Assembly: GCF_008801935.1 (NCBI RefSeq) | Contig: NZ_VZOT01000005.1 | Location: forward strand, 124,001 to 188,000 | Direction of reading: 5' to 3' | Origin: Comamonas kerstersii | GTDB lineage: Bacteria > Pseudomonadota > Gammaproteobacteria > Burkholderiales > Burkholderiaceae_C | DNA length: 64,000 bases | Shown: positions 46,575 through 55,150 of the stretch, piece after piece | Layout: each line of letters begins with the position of its first letter | Position numbering within the stretch: the stretch's first letter is position 1 | The notes under the pieces: model-generated | Database searches by the model: none | Seen by the model: only the letters and a program-made list of their open reading frames with translations | What the model was told of the DNA's origin: nothing | Position numbers and translations under genes: made by a program

Positions 46575-47413
46575 AAACGTCTGTGCTACGTAGCGTCAAA
46601 AAGCAGCCCCGCAGTGTAGCGCCAGCCCCTGAGCACCATGTATCACACGCAGACAGCCCATGTTTGCGGCAGATTTGGACCAAAAACTCATCACGCCGGA
46701 AGCAACGCCTTGCCAGATCCATATTTTTTTATACAAACATGAATCTCACAGGATGCATCGAGTAATAAAAATTACAATAAAAGCTCCTCTTGGTGACGCG
46801 TACACAAAAGCCACTGAGCGGCTTCATATTCCTTTACAGAATGCTTTCCTGGTGCATTGTTATTTTTTTCTCACAGCTACGGCTTGCTCAGCAAGCCTGG
46901 CTTCAGGATCTTGAAGCCATGTGTACACCATCCAGATGCAGGCATGGGCTTTACATCTTACACACTGACTGTGGATAACTTTCTTTGAAAAATTCTGGAT
47001 AACTTCACATGCATGAAAACGCAAAAGCTCCAGCTTATCCACAGCATGTCTGTATCCAGACTTGTGGATGGTTGATAGATGATTGAAAAAGATTTTTCAA
47101 TCATCTCATCCAACAATCACATCCTATTTCCACAACATTTCTCACAGTATTGACCACAAGATAGCGGCACGAAACCGCAGCTACACAGCAAAAAAATCCA
47201 CAACCTATAATGAATTTTCCACAGCATTGTGTCTCCATGAAAAATCGTTTTCAGACCAATGAATCACCGTCTGTTTGTGCTGTATTTTTCAGCAACTCAT
47301 GGTGACTACGGTCTGCGGAAGATAAATAAAACAATGGATGACATGCTGCTTCTGTGTATTGAAAACAATTTTTCAGCCGTCTGAGACGCAGACTGCTGCC
47401 TGATTTCCCCGTT
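46575..47413. other. Gene-free AT-rich region with DnaA-box group 1
   Basis: No convincing gene. Perfect DnaA boxes: TGTGGATAA (46970-46978) and TTATCCACA (47035-47043). TTTTCCACA (47215-47223) fits TTWTNCACA, and TCTGGATAA (46994-47002) is one mismatch away. A perfect inverted repeat GATGATTGAAAAA-GA-TTTTTCAATCATC spans 47078-47105, and two adjacent perfect hairpins (46881-46897 and 46898-46919) precede the boxes. It lies upstream of dinG and downstream of the uppP promoter. Confidence 0.65.
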
Positions 47414-49579
47414 ATGAGCCAAGAAAAATGGGCCGAGCTGGCCCTGGAATCCTTTGATGCTGTGGTTGCCTCCATCCCGGGGTTTCGCGTTCGCGAAGGT
47501 CAGCGAAAAATGGCTGCCCAGGTGGCACAGACGCTGGCTGCCGCACAGCTGGGCAAGCAGGAAGACGGGGCTCCAGAGCCTCAAAAATCGATTGCCGTAG
47601 TGCAGGCAGGCACGGGCGTGGGCAAGTCACTGGCGTATTCCGCACCCGCAATTGCCATGGCCTTGATGCGCGGCACACGGGTGCTGATTTCCACGGCCAC
47701 GGTGGCTTTGCAGGAGCAACTGGTCAACAAGGATCTGCCAGCCCTGGCCCAGCAGATGCCCATGCCTTTCAAATTTGCGCTGGCCAAGGGGCGTGGCCGC
47801 TTTGTCTGCAAGCTCAAGCTCGAGCGCCTGGCCAGCTCAGGTGAAAACAGCGAGGAAGTGGACGACTTGTTTGCCGAAGAAGCCGCCGAGCAGCGCCGTG
47901 CACGCCCACAGGCAGAAAAAGAAGCGCGCATGCAGTTCTATGCCTCCATGGCCGATGCGCTGGCAGCCGGAGAGTGGAATGGCGACCGCGACAGCCTGCC
48001 CAACCCACCGGAAGCGGAAGCCTGGAGCCCCGTGGCTGCAGAAGGCAGCTCCTGCACCGGCAAGCACTGCCCGGTGTTCAATGACTGCACGTATTACGAG
48101 CGCCGCAAGGAGATGGTGGCCGCGCAAGTCATTGTTGCCAATCATGATTTGCTGCTTTCCAGCCTGGGCGCACGCCTGCTGCCAGACCTGAATGACAGCC
48201 TGCTCATCCTCGACGAAGCCCACCACCTGCCGCAGACAGCCCTGTCGCAATTTGCCTGCGAGATGGACATGAGCCGCCTGCAGTGGATTGATAAGCTGGC
48301 CAGCCGTGCACTGCGCGTGGGCCAGCTGCTCGATCTGGACGAAATTGCCGATCTGGCGGGCTACAGCAGCGGTCTGCGCGAGCATCTGACTGAGCTGGCC
48401 CGCCTCGTCATGGAGGTCTATGGCGAGCAACTCAAGGGTCAGAAAGACAGCTGGGGGCCAGCGCGGGTGCGCGTGCCGCGTGGTGATCTGCCAGCGCCCC
48501 TGCTGGAGCCGCTGGCCCAGGTCATGCACCACGCCAGCGGCTTTCTGGACGTGCTGCGCGCCATTGCCAAGGGGCTCAAGGCCGAGATCAAGGACAAGCC
48601 CGATGAAGCCCAGCGCCTGTCACAGCTGTACGCCCAGGTCGGCACACTGGCGCCACGCCTGGAAGCCGTGCATGACTGCGCCCAGCTGCTGAGCCAGCAG
48701 CCCGAGGTACGTGAAGACGGCACGGAAACCGTGCCCAATGCCAAGTGGTTCACGCTGGAAGTCGAGGGCGACTACATCGTCGTCAAGGGCCATGCCAGCC
48801 CCATCCTGCCCGGAGCCACGCTGCGCCACCATCTGTGGAGCCAGGTGCGCGGCGCCGTGCTGACCAGCGCCACCCTCACCAGCTGCGGCAGCTTTGACTT
48901 CTTTCTGCGTGAAGCGGGATTGCACAACGATGCCGCTGTACAGACCCTGGAAGTGGCCAGCCCCTTTGACTATGCCGCCCAGGGCACGCTGATTGCCCAC
49001 CAGACCCGCACAGACCCACGCGAGGCTGCGGCATTCACGCGTGAAATGGTCGAGCGGCTGATGCACGACATCAGCCATGTTGAAGCCGGTGCACTGGTGC
49101 TGTTTACCTCCCGCGAACAGATGCGCCTGGCCGTGGATGCACTGCCATCGTCCATGCGCAACCAGGTACTGGTGCAGACCGCCATGCCACGCGCCGTGCT
49201 GCTGGCCGAGCACCGCCAGCGTGTGGAGCAGGGACTGCCGTCCATCATCTTTGGCATGCAGTCCTTTGGTGAAGGTCTGGATCTGCCGGGCGCACTGTGC
49301 GAATCGCTGTTCATCACCAAGCTGCCGTTTGCACCGCCAGATGACCCCGTGGGCGAGGCACGTGCGGAATGGCTGCGCAGCAGTGGCCGCAATCCGTTCA
49401 ATGAACTGGTCGTGCCCGCCACCGCCATCCGCCTGGCGCAGTGGGTAGGGCGCGCCATCCGAACCGAAGAGGATCAGGCCCATGTGTACTGCTATGACCG
49501 ACGTCTGGTCGCCACCAGCTATGGCACGCAATTGCTCAAAGGACTGCCCCCATTCAGCCTTGAAAAGCGCAATGCATAA
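47414..49579 (+). CDS. dinG: ATP-dependent DNA helicase DinG
   Basis: 5'-3' superfamily 2 helicase with an iron-sulfur cluster, XPD-like, that removes R-loops and other obstacles. 721 residues. Walker A VQAGTGVGKSLAYSAPA near 57-73, the iron-sulfur cysteines in CTGKHCPVFNDC, DEAH box LILDEAHHLP, and the C-terminal motor (FGMQSFGEGLDLPGALCE, then QWVGRAIRTEEDQ). In E. coli it is SOS-induced, but I find no good LexA box here; instead DnaA boxes lie upstream. Monocistronic. Confidence 0.95.
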   Translation: MSQEKWAELALESFDAVVASIPGFRVREGQRKMAAQVAQTLAAAQLGKQEDGAPEPQKSIAVVQAGTGVGKSLAYSAPAIAMALMRGTRVLISTATVALQEQLVNKDLPALAQQMPMPFKFALAKGRGRFVCKLKLERLASSGENSEEVDDLFAEEAAEQRRARPQAEKEARMQFYASMADALAAGEWNGDRDSLPNPPEAEAWSPVAAEGSSCTGKHCPVFNDCTYYERRKEMVAAQVIVANHDLLLSSLGARLLPDLNDSLLILDEAHHLPQTALSQFACEMDMSRLQWIDKLASRALRVGQLLDLDEIADLAGYSSGLREHLTELARLVMEVYGEQLKGQKDSWGPARVRVPRGDLPAPLLEPLAQVMHHASGFLDVLRAIAKGLKAEIKDKPDEAQRLSQLYAQVGTLAPRLEAVHDCAQLLSQQPEVREDGTETVPNAKWFTLEVEGDYIVVKGHASPILPGATLRHHLWSQVRGAVLTSATLTSCGSFDFFLREAGLHNDAAVQTLEVASPFDYAAQGTLIAHQTRTDPREAAAFTREMVERLMHDISHVEAGALVLFTSREQMRLAVDALPSSMRNQVLVQTAMPRAVLLAEHRQRVEQGLPSIIFGMQSFGEGLDLPGALCESLFITKLPFAPPDDPVGEARAEWLRSSGRNPFNELVVPATAIRLAQWVGRAIRTEEDQAHVYCYDRRLVATSYGTQLLKGLPPFSLEKRNA

Positions 49580-49959
49580 GCGTTGCATGCACTCCGGGCG
49601 CAGATTTCACGCGTGATGACACCCCTTTTTGCAAAATGGATTTATAACAAGGAAAAACGAATCGTCGACAAAAAAAATCAGGGTTAACCCCATATCAACA
49701 CAAATCATTTTTTTGTTTCGGTAAGAACAGAAATTGATGAAACTGTTAGTGCTTACTCAAAGCTCCAGCGCGAGCCGACAAGGAGTGATGCCGGCAAATA
49801 TGATGACGTTTGTCCATGCAAGGCCGCTGTTTCTGCAGATCGGAAAAAGAACTTCCATCTGCGCCAGAAACAGCGGCTTTTGCGTGGGCTCTTATCCATA
49901 AAAAACCATATATCAACCATGGCAAGCGTCATTCATTTCTCTGACAAGGGGTACACACC
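49580..49959. other. Leader and promoter region of the PQQ dehydrogenase
   Basis: 380 bp with no gene. It contains the palindrome GGGTTAACCC (49681-49690), a possible operator, and a long hairpin: GCCGCTGTTTCTG (49823-49835) pairs with CAGAAACAGCGGC (49865-49877), with an inner CAGAT/ATCTG helix and T4 after it. The hairpin ends 79 bp before the start codon and could be an attenuator or the dinG terminator. Confidence 0.6.
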
Positions 49960-52383
49960 ATGCGTGTTCTGAGCCTTGTTCTTCTGGCCATTCTCGGCCT
50001 GCCACTGACCTTTGGTGGCGCCTACCTGCTCGCTCTGGGCGGCAGTCCCTTCTACTTCCTCAGCGGTCTGGCGGTGCTGGCAACCGCATTCGGTTTCATC
50101 AAGCGCACACGCTGGGCACTGCCTCTGTACGCCGCCTGGTTGGTGGTGCTGCTGATCTGGTCCCTGTGGGAATCCGGCCTGCACTGGTGGCCTCTGGCAA
50201 CCCGTCTGGGTCTGCCTGCCATCATCGGCTTTGTGCTGGCTATCCCCGCTTCGCGTCGCGACGTCAGCGGCTCTCAGCCTTTTGCGTCTGGCAAGCCTGT
50301 GCTGGCTACATCGCTGCTGTCGGCAGTGGTGGCCATCATCGGTATTCCATTCAATCTGCAGCATGAGACCGATGGCAAGCTGTCCATGGAAGTGGTCAAC
50401 CCTGATGCCAAGACGGGTGACACAGCACAGGCTGAAGGCGACTGGGAAGCCTACGCAGGTAGCCACCACGGTCAACGCTATTCCAAGCTGTCGCAGATCA
50501 CGCCTGAAAACGTCAACAAGCTGGACGTGGCCTGGCAGATCCGCACTGGCGACATGAAGGGCCCTGGCGACGTGGGTGAGACCACTTACCAGGCCACCCC
50601 CATCAAGATCGGTGACACCCTGTATCTGTGCACACCGCACAGCCTGGCCATCGCTCTGGATGCAGACACTGGCGCTGAAAAATGGCGTTTTGACCCCCAG
50701 GCTGGCCTGGAATCGAACCGTCAGCACCAGACCTGCCGTGGCGTGTCCTTCTACCGCGGTGCTGATGTCACTCCCGTGGCAGCTGCCGTGGTTGAGGTGG
50801 CTGGCGAACAACCTGCTGCTGCACTGGAAGCGCCTGTGGCACAGGCCACTGCTGCCAAGAACGCTGCACACTGCAAGAACCGCATCTTCCTGCCTTCTTC
50901 GAACTCCAAGCTGTACGCGCTGGACGCCGAAACAGGTGCTGTGTGTGAAGACTTCGGTGACAAGGGTGCCATCGATCTGCTGCACAACATGCCTGCCAAG
51001 CAGCCTGGCTACCTGAACCCCACATCGCCTCCTGTGATCGTGGGTGACATCCTGATCATCGGCCACTCGGTGAACGACAACTATGCGGTGGAATCTCCTT
51101 CGGGCGTGATCCGTGCATACGACGTGCACACCGGCAAGCTGCTGTGGAACTGGGACTCGGGCAATGCAGATGCAACCGAACCCTTCGACCCCGCAAATCC
51201 TGATCAGGTATACAAGGCTTCTTCGCCTAACAGCTGGACCGTGTTCTCGGCCGACGCTGAACTGGGTCTGGTCTACGTACCCCTGGGTAACCGTGTGCCT
51301 GACCAGCTGGGTCAGTACCGTAACGAAGACGAAGAAAAGTACACCGCTGCAGTCGTAGCGCTGGACATCAAGACCGGCAAGCTCAAGTGGCACCAGCAGA
51401 CCGTGCACCACGACCTGTGGGACATGGACCTGGCTTCGCAACCTGTGCTGCTCGACCTGGACCTGGAAAAGGGCCGCACACCTGCGCTGGTGCTGCCTAC
51501 CAAGCAAGGTGACGTCTACGTGCTGGACCGCCGCGATGGCACGCCTATCCACGCTGTGGGTGAACGTCCTGCCCCTCAGGGTACCGACGTTCCTGGCGAA
51601 CACACTGTGCCTACACAGCCCTTCTCGGCCCTGAGCTTTGAGCCACCTGCACTGACCGAAAAGGACATGTGGGGCGCCAGCTTGATCGACCAGATGATGT
51701 GCCGTATCCAGTTCAAGCAACTGCGCTACGAAGGCCGCTACACCGCACCTTCGCTGCAAGGCACCCTCGTGTATCCCGGCAACTTTGGCGTGTTTAACTG
51801 GGGCTCCGTCGCTGTGGACCCAGAGCGTCAGGTGATGTTCGGCATGCCTACATATCTGGCATTCGTCTCGACACTGATTCCTCGCGAAGCGTTGTCTGGC
51901 GACACCGTGATGAACCTGGGCGAGCAAGGTATCAACGCCAACGAAGGCGCTGGTTATGCCGTCAAGATGCACCCCTTCCTCTCGCCGATGGGCGTACCTT
52001 GCCAGACTCCACCATGGGGTACCGTGGCCGCAGCTGACCTGCGCACCGGCAAGATTGCCTACCAGCACCGCAACGGCACGATCCGCGACCTGTCGCCCAT
52101 CCCACTGCCAATCAACATGGGCGTGCCCGGTATCGGTGGTCCTCTGATGACCAAGACTGGCGTAGCCTTCCTGGGCGCTGCTGTGGACAACAACTTCCGC
52201 GCTTACGACGTTGCTACTGGCAAGGTCCTGTGGGATGCACGTCTGCCCGCTGGCGGTCAGGCCACTCCTATGACTTATCTGAACAGCAAGGGTGAGCAGA
52301 TGGTGGTACTGGTCGCAGGTGGCCACGGCTCCATCGGCACCAAGGCAGGTGACTACGTCATCGCCTACAAGCTGAAGCAGTAA
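49960..52383 (+). CDS. Membrane-bound PQQ-dependent glucose/quinate/shikimate dehydrogenase
   Basis: Oxidises a sugar or quinate in the periplasm with pyrroloquinoline quinone and passes electrons to ubiquinone. 807 residues: five membrane spans in 1-140, then an eight-bladed quinoprotein propeller. Visible motifs are EGDWEAYAGSHHGQRYSKLSQI, the repeated W-motifs (for example LKWHQQTVHHDLWDMD) and GTPIHAVGE. Glucose (Gcd) and quinate (QuiA) forms cannot be separated by eye. An Ala/Val/Pro-rich insert of about 35 residues (near 268-305) looks unlike relatives. Codons favour CCT/GCT more than neighbours, suggesting strong expression. No pqq genes in the window. The ribosome-binding site is AAGGGG. 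Confidence 0.9.
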   Translation: MRVLSLVLLAILGLPLTFGGAYLLALGGSPFYFLSGLAVLATAFGFIKRTRWALPLYAAWLVVLLIWSLWESGLHWWPLATRLGLPAIIGFVLAIPASRRDVSGSQPFASGKPVLATSLLSAVVAIIGIPFNLQHETDGKLSMEVVNPDAKTGDTAQAEGDWEAYAGSHHGQRYSKLSQITPENVNKLDVAWQIRTGDMKGPGDVGETTYQATPIKIGDTLYLCTPHSLAIALDADTGAEKWRFDPQAGLESNRQHQTCRGVSFYRGADVTPVAAAVVEVAGEQPAAALEAPVAQATAAKNAAHCKNRIFLPSSNSKLYALDAETGAVCEDFGDKGAIDLLHNMPAKQPGYLNPTSPPVIVGDILIIGHSVNDNYAVESPSGVIRAYDVHTGKLLWNWDSGNADATEPFDPANPDQVYKASSPNSWTVFSADAELGLVYVPLGNRVPDQLGQYRNEDEEKYTAAVVALDIKTGKLKWHQQTVHHDLWDMDLASQPVLLDLDLEKGRTPALVLPTKQGDVYVLDRRDGTPIHAVGERPAPQGTDVPGEHTVPTQPFSALSFEPPALTEKDMWGASLIDQMMCRIQFKQLRYEGRYTAPSLQGTLVYPGNFGVFNWGSVAVDPERQVMFGMPTYLAFVSTLIPREALSGDTVMNLGEQGINANEGAGYAVKMHPFLSPMGVPCQTPPWGTVAAADLRTGKIAYQHRNGTIRDLSPIPLPINMGVPGIGGPLMTKTGVAFLGAAVDNNFRAYDVATGKVLWDARLPAGGQATPMTYLNSKGEQMVVLVAGGHGSIGTKAGDYVIAYKLKQ

Positions 52384-52436
52384 TGCCGCATACAGGCGCA
52401 GTTGCTCAAACCGGCTGCGTCTGATTTGGCACCCCG

Positions 52437-52483
52437 GGCCTTTTCAAGCTCTGCACAGAGTGCTTGAAAAGGCCTCTTTTTTT
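52437..52483 (+). terminator. Terminator of the PQQ dehydrogenase gene
   Basis: GGCCTTTTCAAGC (52437-52449) pairs with GCTTGAAAAGGCC (52462-52474), then T-rich to 52483. Confidence 0.92.
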
Positions 52484-52534
52484 GAACTGAATTTCCACCC
52501 TCAAGCACACATGCAGGCCTGTACAGGTCTGGCG

Positions 52535-52556
52535 CCGCTGTGGCCAAAAACAGCGG
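52535..52556 (+). other. Hairpin over the porin leader
   Basis: CCGCTG-TGGCCAAAAA-CAGCGG lies 17 bp before the porin start and includes the expected ribosome-binding region, so it may tune translation. No T-run follows, so it is not a classic terminator. The sequence resembles the loop hairpin at 49823-49877. Confidence 0.45.
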
Positions 52557-52573
52557 TGGCTTGATTGAATCTC

Positions 52574-53605
52574 ATGCAAAACTTTGCTCGTAACACCCTG
52601 GTCTGCGCTTTGACGGCTACAGCCGCGCTGTCTGCAGCCTCCGCATTCGCCCAATCCGACGTGACCATGTATGGCCGTGTGGATCTGGGTCTGCAATTTC
52701 AGAGCAGCGAAAAAGCCCTGGGCAAGTCCACCACCAAGATGGACTCCGGCACCTACAGCGCCCTGGGCTTCAAGGGCCAGGAAGATCTGGGTGGCGGCCT
52801 GAAGGCCTTCTTCAAGATGGAACACCGCTTCGATGCCTCCACCGGCGAAGCCAAGGACAAACAGCACTTCTTCAACGACATCTCCGTGCTGGGCCTGAGC
52901 GGTGACTTTGGTGTCGTGCGCATGGGGCGCTCGGACAACACACTGGACATCGCCGCCGATCCTGACGCCTTTGGTGGTGACTACGTGGGTGGCCGCGGCA
53001 ACCGCCGTGCCGGTGCCGATGAAAAGTGGAACAACGGCGTGATGTACTTCACGCCCGAGATGTATGGCTTCCAGGCCATCGTCGGTGCAGCGTTTGCCGA
53101 AGGCGCCACACTGAAGAACCATGGCGACACCGCCACAGCACGCGCCAAGAACCCCTTTGGCGTGACTGTGCTGTACAAGAACGGCAACCTGGCTTCGTCG
53201 CTGGGCTACATGCAGCGTGCCAACAAGGACAAGGCCTACGGCGGTTCTGCCACTTATGACTTTGGCGTGGCCAAGACCTTCCTGACCGTGGCGCACAACG
53301 ACGGCAAGGGCAACGGCATGGTCGTGGACGGTGGCGAAAACGGTGAGCCCGATGGCAAGCGCACCACCTATGACCTGGGTGTGGCTGTGCCAGTAGGTGC
53401 AGCAGGTTCCGTGCGTGCCAAATACAACCTGGACCGCCGCCAGATCACTCCTGCCGCAGACAGCATCAAGACCCAGCACATCGGTCTGGGCTATCTGCAT
53501 CACCTGAGCAAGCGCACCCACCTGTATGTCACCGGCGGCGTGAAGAAAACCGATGGTGAAAAGCACGTGCGCGCCATGGATATGGGCGTGTCACACAGCT
53601 TCTAA
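52574..53605 (+). CDS. Gram-negative porin (Omp32-like)
   Basis: 343 residues with a signal peptide (to ASAFA, about residue 20) and a mature start QSDVTMYGRVDLGLQF, typical of betaproteobacterial trimeric porins such as the Omp32 of Comamonas/Delftia. The strand pattern GFKGQEDLGGGLKAFFKMEHRFD and the C-terminal phenylalanine (SHSF) needed for outer-membrane assembly are present. ATG 52574 is preferred over a TTG three codons earlier. Probably a general anion-selective channel. A strong terminator follows. Confidence 0.95.
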   Translation: MQNFARNTLVCALTATAALSAASAFAQSDVTMYGRVDLGLQFQSSEKALGKSTTKMDSGTYSALGFKGQEDLGGGLKAFFKMEHRFDASTGEAKDKQHFFNDISVLGLSGDFGVVRMGRSDNTLDIAADPDAFGGDYVGGRGNRRAGADEKWNNGVMYFTPEMYGFQAIVGAAFAEGATLKNHGDTATARAKNPFGVTVLYKNGNLASSLGYMQRANKDKAYGGSATYDFGVAKTFLTVAHNDGKGNGMVVDGGENGEPDGKRTTYDLGVAVPVGAAGSVRAKYNLDRRQITPAADSIKTQHIGLGYLHHLSKRTHLYVTGGVKKTDGEKHVRAMDMGVSHSF

Positions 53606-53668
53606 ATCATCTGCACCTGCCCATGGCTGTCTGGACGGCAGCCGTGGCTCTAAAGAGCACCAAGGGAG

Positions 53669-53709
53669 CTCCCTGTCTGTTTCGCAAGGAATGGGCAGGG
53701 AGTTTTTTT
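53669..53709 (+). terminator. Terminator of the porin gene
   Basis: CTCCCTG / CAGGGAG stem, then T7 (53703-53709). Confidence 0.85.
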
Positions 53710-53712
53710 ATG

Positions 53713-53772
53713 CTGAAAAATTCATAGCTGCCAGCGCTTGCTGCATCTGGCTTGAAGGCCAAAAACACTCAA
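53713..53772. repeat. Short-form intergenic repeat, copy 2
   Basis: TCATAGCTGCCAGCGCTTGCT, then TTGAAGGCCAAAAACACTC; near-identical to the copy at 25593. It lies between the porin terminator and the LexA box. Confidence 0.8.
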
Positions 53773-53842
53773 AATACCAAAGCAGCAGCCCAAACAGGCT
53801 CAAAAGCTGTTTTCCTCGCCCAAAGTAATGGCTTGCCCAGTG

Positions 53843-53858
53843 CTGTATATTCATACAG
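53843..53858. promoter_or_regulatory. LexA (SOS) box at the radical-SAM gene start
   Basis: CTGTATATTCATACAG fits CTGT-N8-ACAG at every fixed base and matches the AT-rich centre of strong SOS boxes. Its last base is the first base of the likely GTG start, so LexA would block the promoter and start. Confidence 0.85.
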
Positions 53859-55147
53859 TGGAACTGCAAAACAAACTCGCGATCCTTGCGGATGCGGCCA
53901 AATACGACGCATCGTGCGCCTCCAGCGGCAGCGCCAAGCGCAATGCCACGGCAGGCGGCATAGGCTCGACCACCAGCATGGGCATCTGCCACAGCTACAC
54001 GCCTGATGGGCGCTGCGTGTCCCTACTCAAAATCCTGCTGACCAACTTCTGCATCTACGACTGCAAGTACTGCGTCAACCGCGTCACATCCAACATCCCG
54101 CGGGCACGTTTTACGGTCAAGGAAGTGGTGGATCTGACACTGGACTTTTACCGGCGCAACTGCATCGAAGGACTGTTTCTGTCCAGCGGCATCATCCGCA
54201 GCCCTGACTACACCATGGAGCAACTGGTTGGCGTAGCGCGCAGCCTGCGCCTGGAGCATGGCTTCAAGGGCTATATCCACCTCAAAACCATTCCCGATGC
54301 AGACCCAGTCTTGCTGGCAGAGGCGGGCTTGTATGCCGACCGCCTGAGCATCAATATCGAGCTGCCCACGGTGCAGGGCCTGAACCAGCTTGCGCCCGAA
54401 AAAGACAGCGCCACCATCCACCAGGCCATGGGGCAGCTGCACGAACACATTGCTAGCTCCAAGGCCGAGCGCAAGGAAACCGCCAGAACCTCGGTGACTT
54501 CCATGCCGCGTTCGCTGCGCACACAAGCCGCCAAACCCAAGGCCTTTGCGCCCGGTGGCCAGAGCACGCAGATGATTGTGGGCGCTGATGGCGCTGACGA
54601 CGGCGACATCATCCTGACCAGCGCCAGGCTCTACACCGGCTATGGGCTGCGCCGGGTGTATTACTCGGCCTTCAGCCCGATTCCGGATGCCAGCGCCGAT
54701 TTGCCCTTGATCGCACCGCCACTGGTGCGTGAACACCGCCTCTACCAAGCCGACTGGCTGATGCGCTTTTACGGCTTTGAAGCACAGGAAATCGTGCCTG
54801 TGGGCGAGCACGGCAAGCGCATGCTGTCACTGGAGCACGACCCCAAGCTGGCCTGGGCGCTGGCGCACCGCGAGCGTTTTCCGGTCAACCTGAATACGGC
54901 ACCACGTGAGATGCTGCTGCGCGTGCCCGGACTCGGTGTGAAGTCGGTGGACAAGCTGCTGGCTGCTCGCCGCTGGCGCATGCTGCACCGCCATGACCTG
55001 AACCAGCTCAAAGTGCCGCTGGGCAAAATCCTGCCCTTTGTGGAATGTGTGGGATGGCAGCCCGGGCGCAGCCTGGATGACCCCATGCTGGCGGCCAAGC
55101 TGGTGCAGCCCATGGCCCCGCAGCCCGTGCAGGCCAGCCTGTTCTGA
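53858..55147 (+). CDS. Radical SAM DNA-modification/repair protein (rSAM_link_UDG type)
   Basis: 429 residues. The radical-SAM cluster is FCIYDCKYCVNR near 74-85 (CxxxCxxC), which binds the 4Fe-4S that cleaves S-adenosylmethionine. The C-terminal part has a helix-hairpin-helix (LLRVPGLGVKSVDKLLAARR), pointing to DNA binding. The family is a putative DNA repair radical SAM enzyme linked to uracil-DNA-glycosylase-like proteins. I prefer GTG 53858 because homologues begin close to VELQNKLAILADAAKYD; an ATG at 53828 precedes the LexA box and has no ribosome-binding site. It is followed 3 bp later by its DUF4130 partner. Confidence 0.88.
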   Translation: MELQNKLAILADAAKYDASCASSGSAKRNATAGGIGSTTSMGICHSYTPDGRCVSLLKILLTNFCIYDCKYCVNRVTSNIPRARFTVKEVVDLTLDFYRRNCIEGLFLSSGIIRSPDYTMEQLVGVARSLRLEHGFKGYIHLKTIPDADPVLLAEAGLYADRLSINIELPTVQGLNQLAPEKDSATIHQAMGQLHEHIASSKAERKETARTSVTSMPRSLRTQAAKPKAFAPGGQSTQMIVGADGADDGDIILTSARLYTGYGLRRVYYSAFSPIPDASADLPLIAPPLVREHRLYQADWLMRFYGFEAQEIVPVGEHGKRMLSLEHDPKLAWALAHRERFPVNLNTAPREMLLRVPGLGVKSVDKLLAARRWRMLHRHDLNQLKVPLGKILPFVECVGWQPGRSLDDPMLAAKLVQPMAPQPVQASLF

Positions 55148-55150
55148 GCC

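Noticed and set aside
47280..47295. CTGTATTTTTCAGCAA as a LexA box for dinG
   Set aside because: Only the left half fits CTGT-N8-ACAG; the right half is absent.
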